Source: Gossypium raimondii (lineage: Eukaryota; Streptophyta; Magnoliopsida; Malvales; Malvaceae). From it: DNA of 64,000 bases. Of this stretch, positions 61,940 to 64,000 are shown in pieces (position 1 is the first letter of the stretch; every line of letters starts with the position of its first letter). Position numbers and translations under genes: made by a program. The DNA lies in contig NC_068566.1 in the NCBI RefSeq assembly GCF_025698545.1, positions 27,134,444 to 27,198,443 of the forward strand. The letters are read 5' to 3'. The notes under the pieces were generated by a model. It saw only the letters and a program-made list of their open reading frames with translations. It did not search any database and was not told where the DNA came from.

Positions 61940-64000
61940 ATCAATATTTTATTGTATCAACATGCAAAATAGAAACGAATAAAAATTTAAAAGAAAAGCA
62001 AACCATTTTACAAACTTTGAAACCTCGTTTAATTTCTCCTAATATTTAAACAGTTGCATTCAACCTAAAGTAAGCTTTCATGACGTTGATGTTGCATCAA
62101 TTTCTCCGATGTGTAAACGAAGCTTTAAAAGTTGTGATTGCTAGGGTCCTAACGGCACAACATTCACTGTGGTGGACAGCCAATTTCAGGTTTGGTACTA
62201 AATGAGCATGAAATCTCAGAAAATATGTGTTTCCGGCCACTATTAAGTTGTTATGACATGTGACCTTCGTTTTAAATTATTTTTCAATTGCTGAGAAAGA
62301 AATAGTATAAAACTTATGTTTGGACTTTATTATAGTGTAATGGGTAATTAATATTATTTGCGTTAAAATAATTTTATAAAATAAAAAAATAAATCTCAAA
62401 TTAATATATAATGATATATTTGAAATTTAATTTTAGCTACTTTTTAATAAAATAAAATTTTAAAGATCTTAAATATGAATGAATGTATAATACTTTTAAA
62501 TATTTAAAATTGATGTTATAATTTTCAATTTTTCTATTTCTTTTCTAGTAGTATTTTAACTTTAATTGTTGGTTTTAGTTTTCGATTTTATTTTTCTCCT
62601 ATGATTTTTTATCAATTTTATGTTTTTTCCACACATGGTTTCAAACATGTTTTTCTTCTTCAAAGTTTTAATAATTTTAAATGATTTAATTAAAGTTAAA
62701 TAAAATTAGAGAAGACATCGTACATAAATGAACATACATTCATATTTTTATGTAATAAAATTTAATGATATGATACAATTTTATTAGTGCTTGAAAATTA
62801 TATATTTTAAAATGATGCTAATATAAGTTATTTTCGTAAAGTAAATAATTAAAGATGTTATAATCATTGTCCAACTACGTAAAACAAAATGCATTTTCCA
62901 TTCCTAATGTCATTGGTGGATGAATTCACATATATTATAGGGTAATAAGTGACAAAGCTAGGGGTTGACAAGCCCTGGTTCACCTTAAAATAATTTTTTT
63001 AATTTAGATCTTTTATAATTTATATAATTTTAAATTAGTAATGGTAAAATTACACTTTGACATCTCAAAAATGATAAAAATTAATTTACGCCTTTAAAAA
63101 CTATAAAAATATAAACTATTAAAATGATGAAATTATATTTTACTATCATAAAAATATAAAATTTAATTCTCGCACTCAAAATTTTTTTTTTTGGCTTCAC
63201 CCTTGAAGATAATTAATTGATATATAGCCGTAAATTCTTCAATTTTTTAATATAATGGATAGAGAAAATAGCACTGAAAAACTTTGTTCTCTGTTTATCA
63301 ATCTGACTTAGCTTGATTTTAAATTTCTTCCAAACTTAATAAGTTATCGGATACCAATTTTTTTTTTTAAAAAAAGGAAAAAACTGGATTTGTAACAGTG
63401 GTTTTTGATTCTTGGAAATTATCCCTTCCCCAATTAGTTTATTTGTTTATGGAGAACAAAGGTATCAAATATTTCAACTAGAAAAATTATGATTATGCAC
63501 GTCAACCTAGGGTTCATCTATGCTTTGAAAAATGTATAGTCAAAACTAAGATACAATTCCAGCATTGATTCGTCTCCAACGAATACAAGGAGATATAAGG
63601 AATACATGAAATATATATATATATCCTAATCATATATACATATATTAGTATTTTTCATGTTTATTTTACTATTTATATTTAAAGTTTGTGACTGCACTTC
63701 TTAACCATATCATCTCCGAAATTCAAATTTATATTCTCGTTTAAAAACACAATATATCTTGACAGTACATCTAACACTTATTGATAAAATATATATTATT
63801 TTAAAAACATTAGTAACATAACGGAATATGGGAGATAATGGAGGACTGACTAAATTCTAAGGCTAAATTAGCTAAATATATTGAAAAAATATTAATTGGC
63901 AAAATAGTTTTATTTTTTTTAAAATTTAAGGAAATAGGTCGTTTTTAGAGAGAGTGTGTGAAAGCACACCTAGTTGGATGAGCTTTTCTGCTAACATGTC
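61940..64000. other. AT-rich intergenic DNA
   Basis: No gene, RNA or bounded repeat was recognised. A short TA run lies near 63612-63625. Confidence 0.5.

Overview
The window is nuclear DNA of a dicot plant. It is AT-rich, with multi-exon genes separated by large blocks of nested transposable elements. Gene families (reticulon-like B, DAA1-type AAA ATPase, plastid-type CPBP protease, HAK/KUP potassium transporter, CDPK, RLCK-VII kinase) and repeat types (large TGTAACA-bounded noncoding repeats, an Athila/Tat-like Gypsy element with a tRNA-Asp-like primer site, gag-protease-only Copia elements) suggest a Malvaceae genome, most likely cotton (Gossypium). The genus is an inference from repeat style, not a search result. 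All gene models were spliced by hand on GT/AG borders; each of the six has a total exon length divisible by three.

Layout. 1-8.7 kb: a reticulon-like gene (+) converging on a 16-exon AAA-ATPase gene (-). 8.7-13.4 kb: gene-poor, with a decayed Copia 5' end. 13.4-16.5 kb: a four-exon CPBP/CAAX-type membrane protease (-). 16.5-18.5 kb: MITE-like inverted repeats. 18.6-22.8 kb: a HAK/KUP potassium transporter (-) whose first coding exon is only the ATG. 24.7-30.2 kb: a calcium-dependent protein kinase gene (-) that has an in-frame TAG in the kinase domain and a 2.2 kb Copia-derived element in one intron. 30.6-32.2 kb: a long-TIR DNA element, upstream of the kinase gene, carrying the spliced 3' end of a ribosomal protein eS24 gene.

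32.4-54.3 kb is a TE nest. An Athila/Tat-like Gypsy element (33.1-46.7 kb) has lost RT, RNase H and most of integrase. Its 5' LTR holds a TGTAACA-family repeat that itself holds a second copy. Further copies in both orientations follow up to 53.9 kb, several with internal tandem repeats, including a 45-bp hairpin minisatellite. 54.4-55.4 kb is a hAT-like element just upstream of an RLCK-VII kinase gene (55.8-58.7 kb, +). 59.6-61.9 kb holds a second copy of the Copia-derived element found in the CDPK intron. The rest is AT-rich intergenic DNA.

The genes are ordinary nuclear loci without operon-like coupling. No defence system, CRISPR array, or structural RNA gene was seen. The most unusual items are the eS24-capturing TIR element, the broken CDPK locus, the two gag-protease mini-Copia elements with recognisable target-site duplications, and the three-level nest in the Gypsy LTR.
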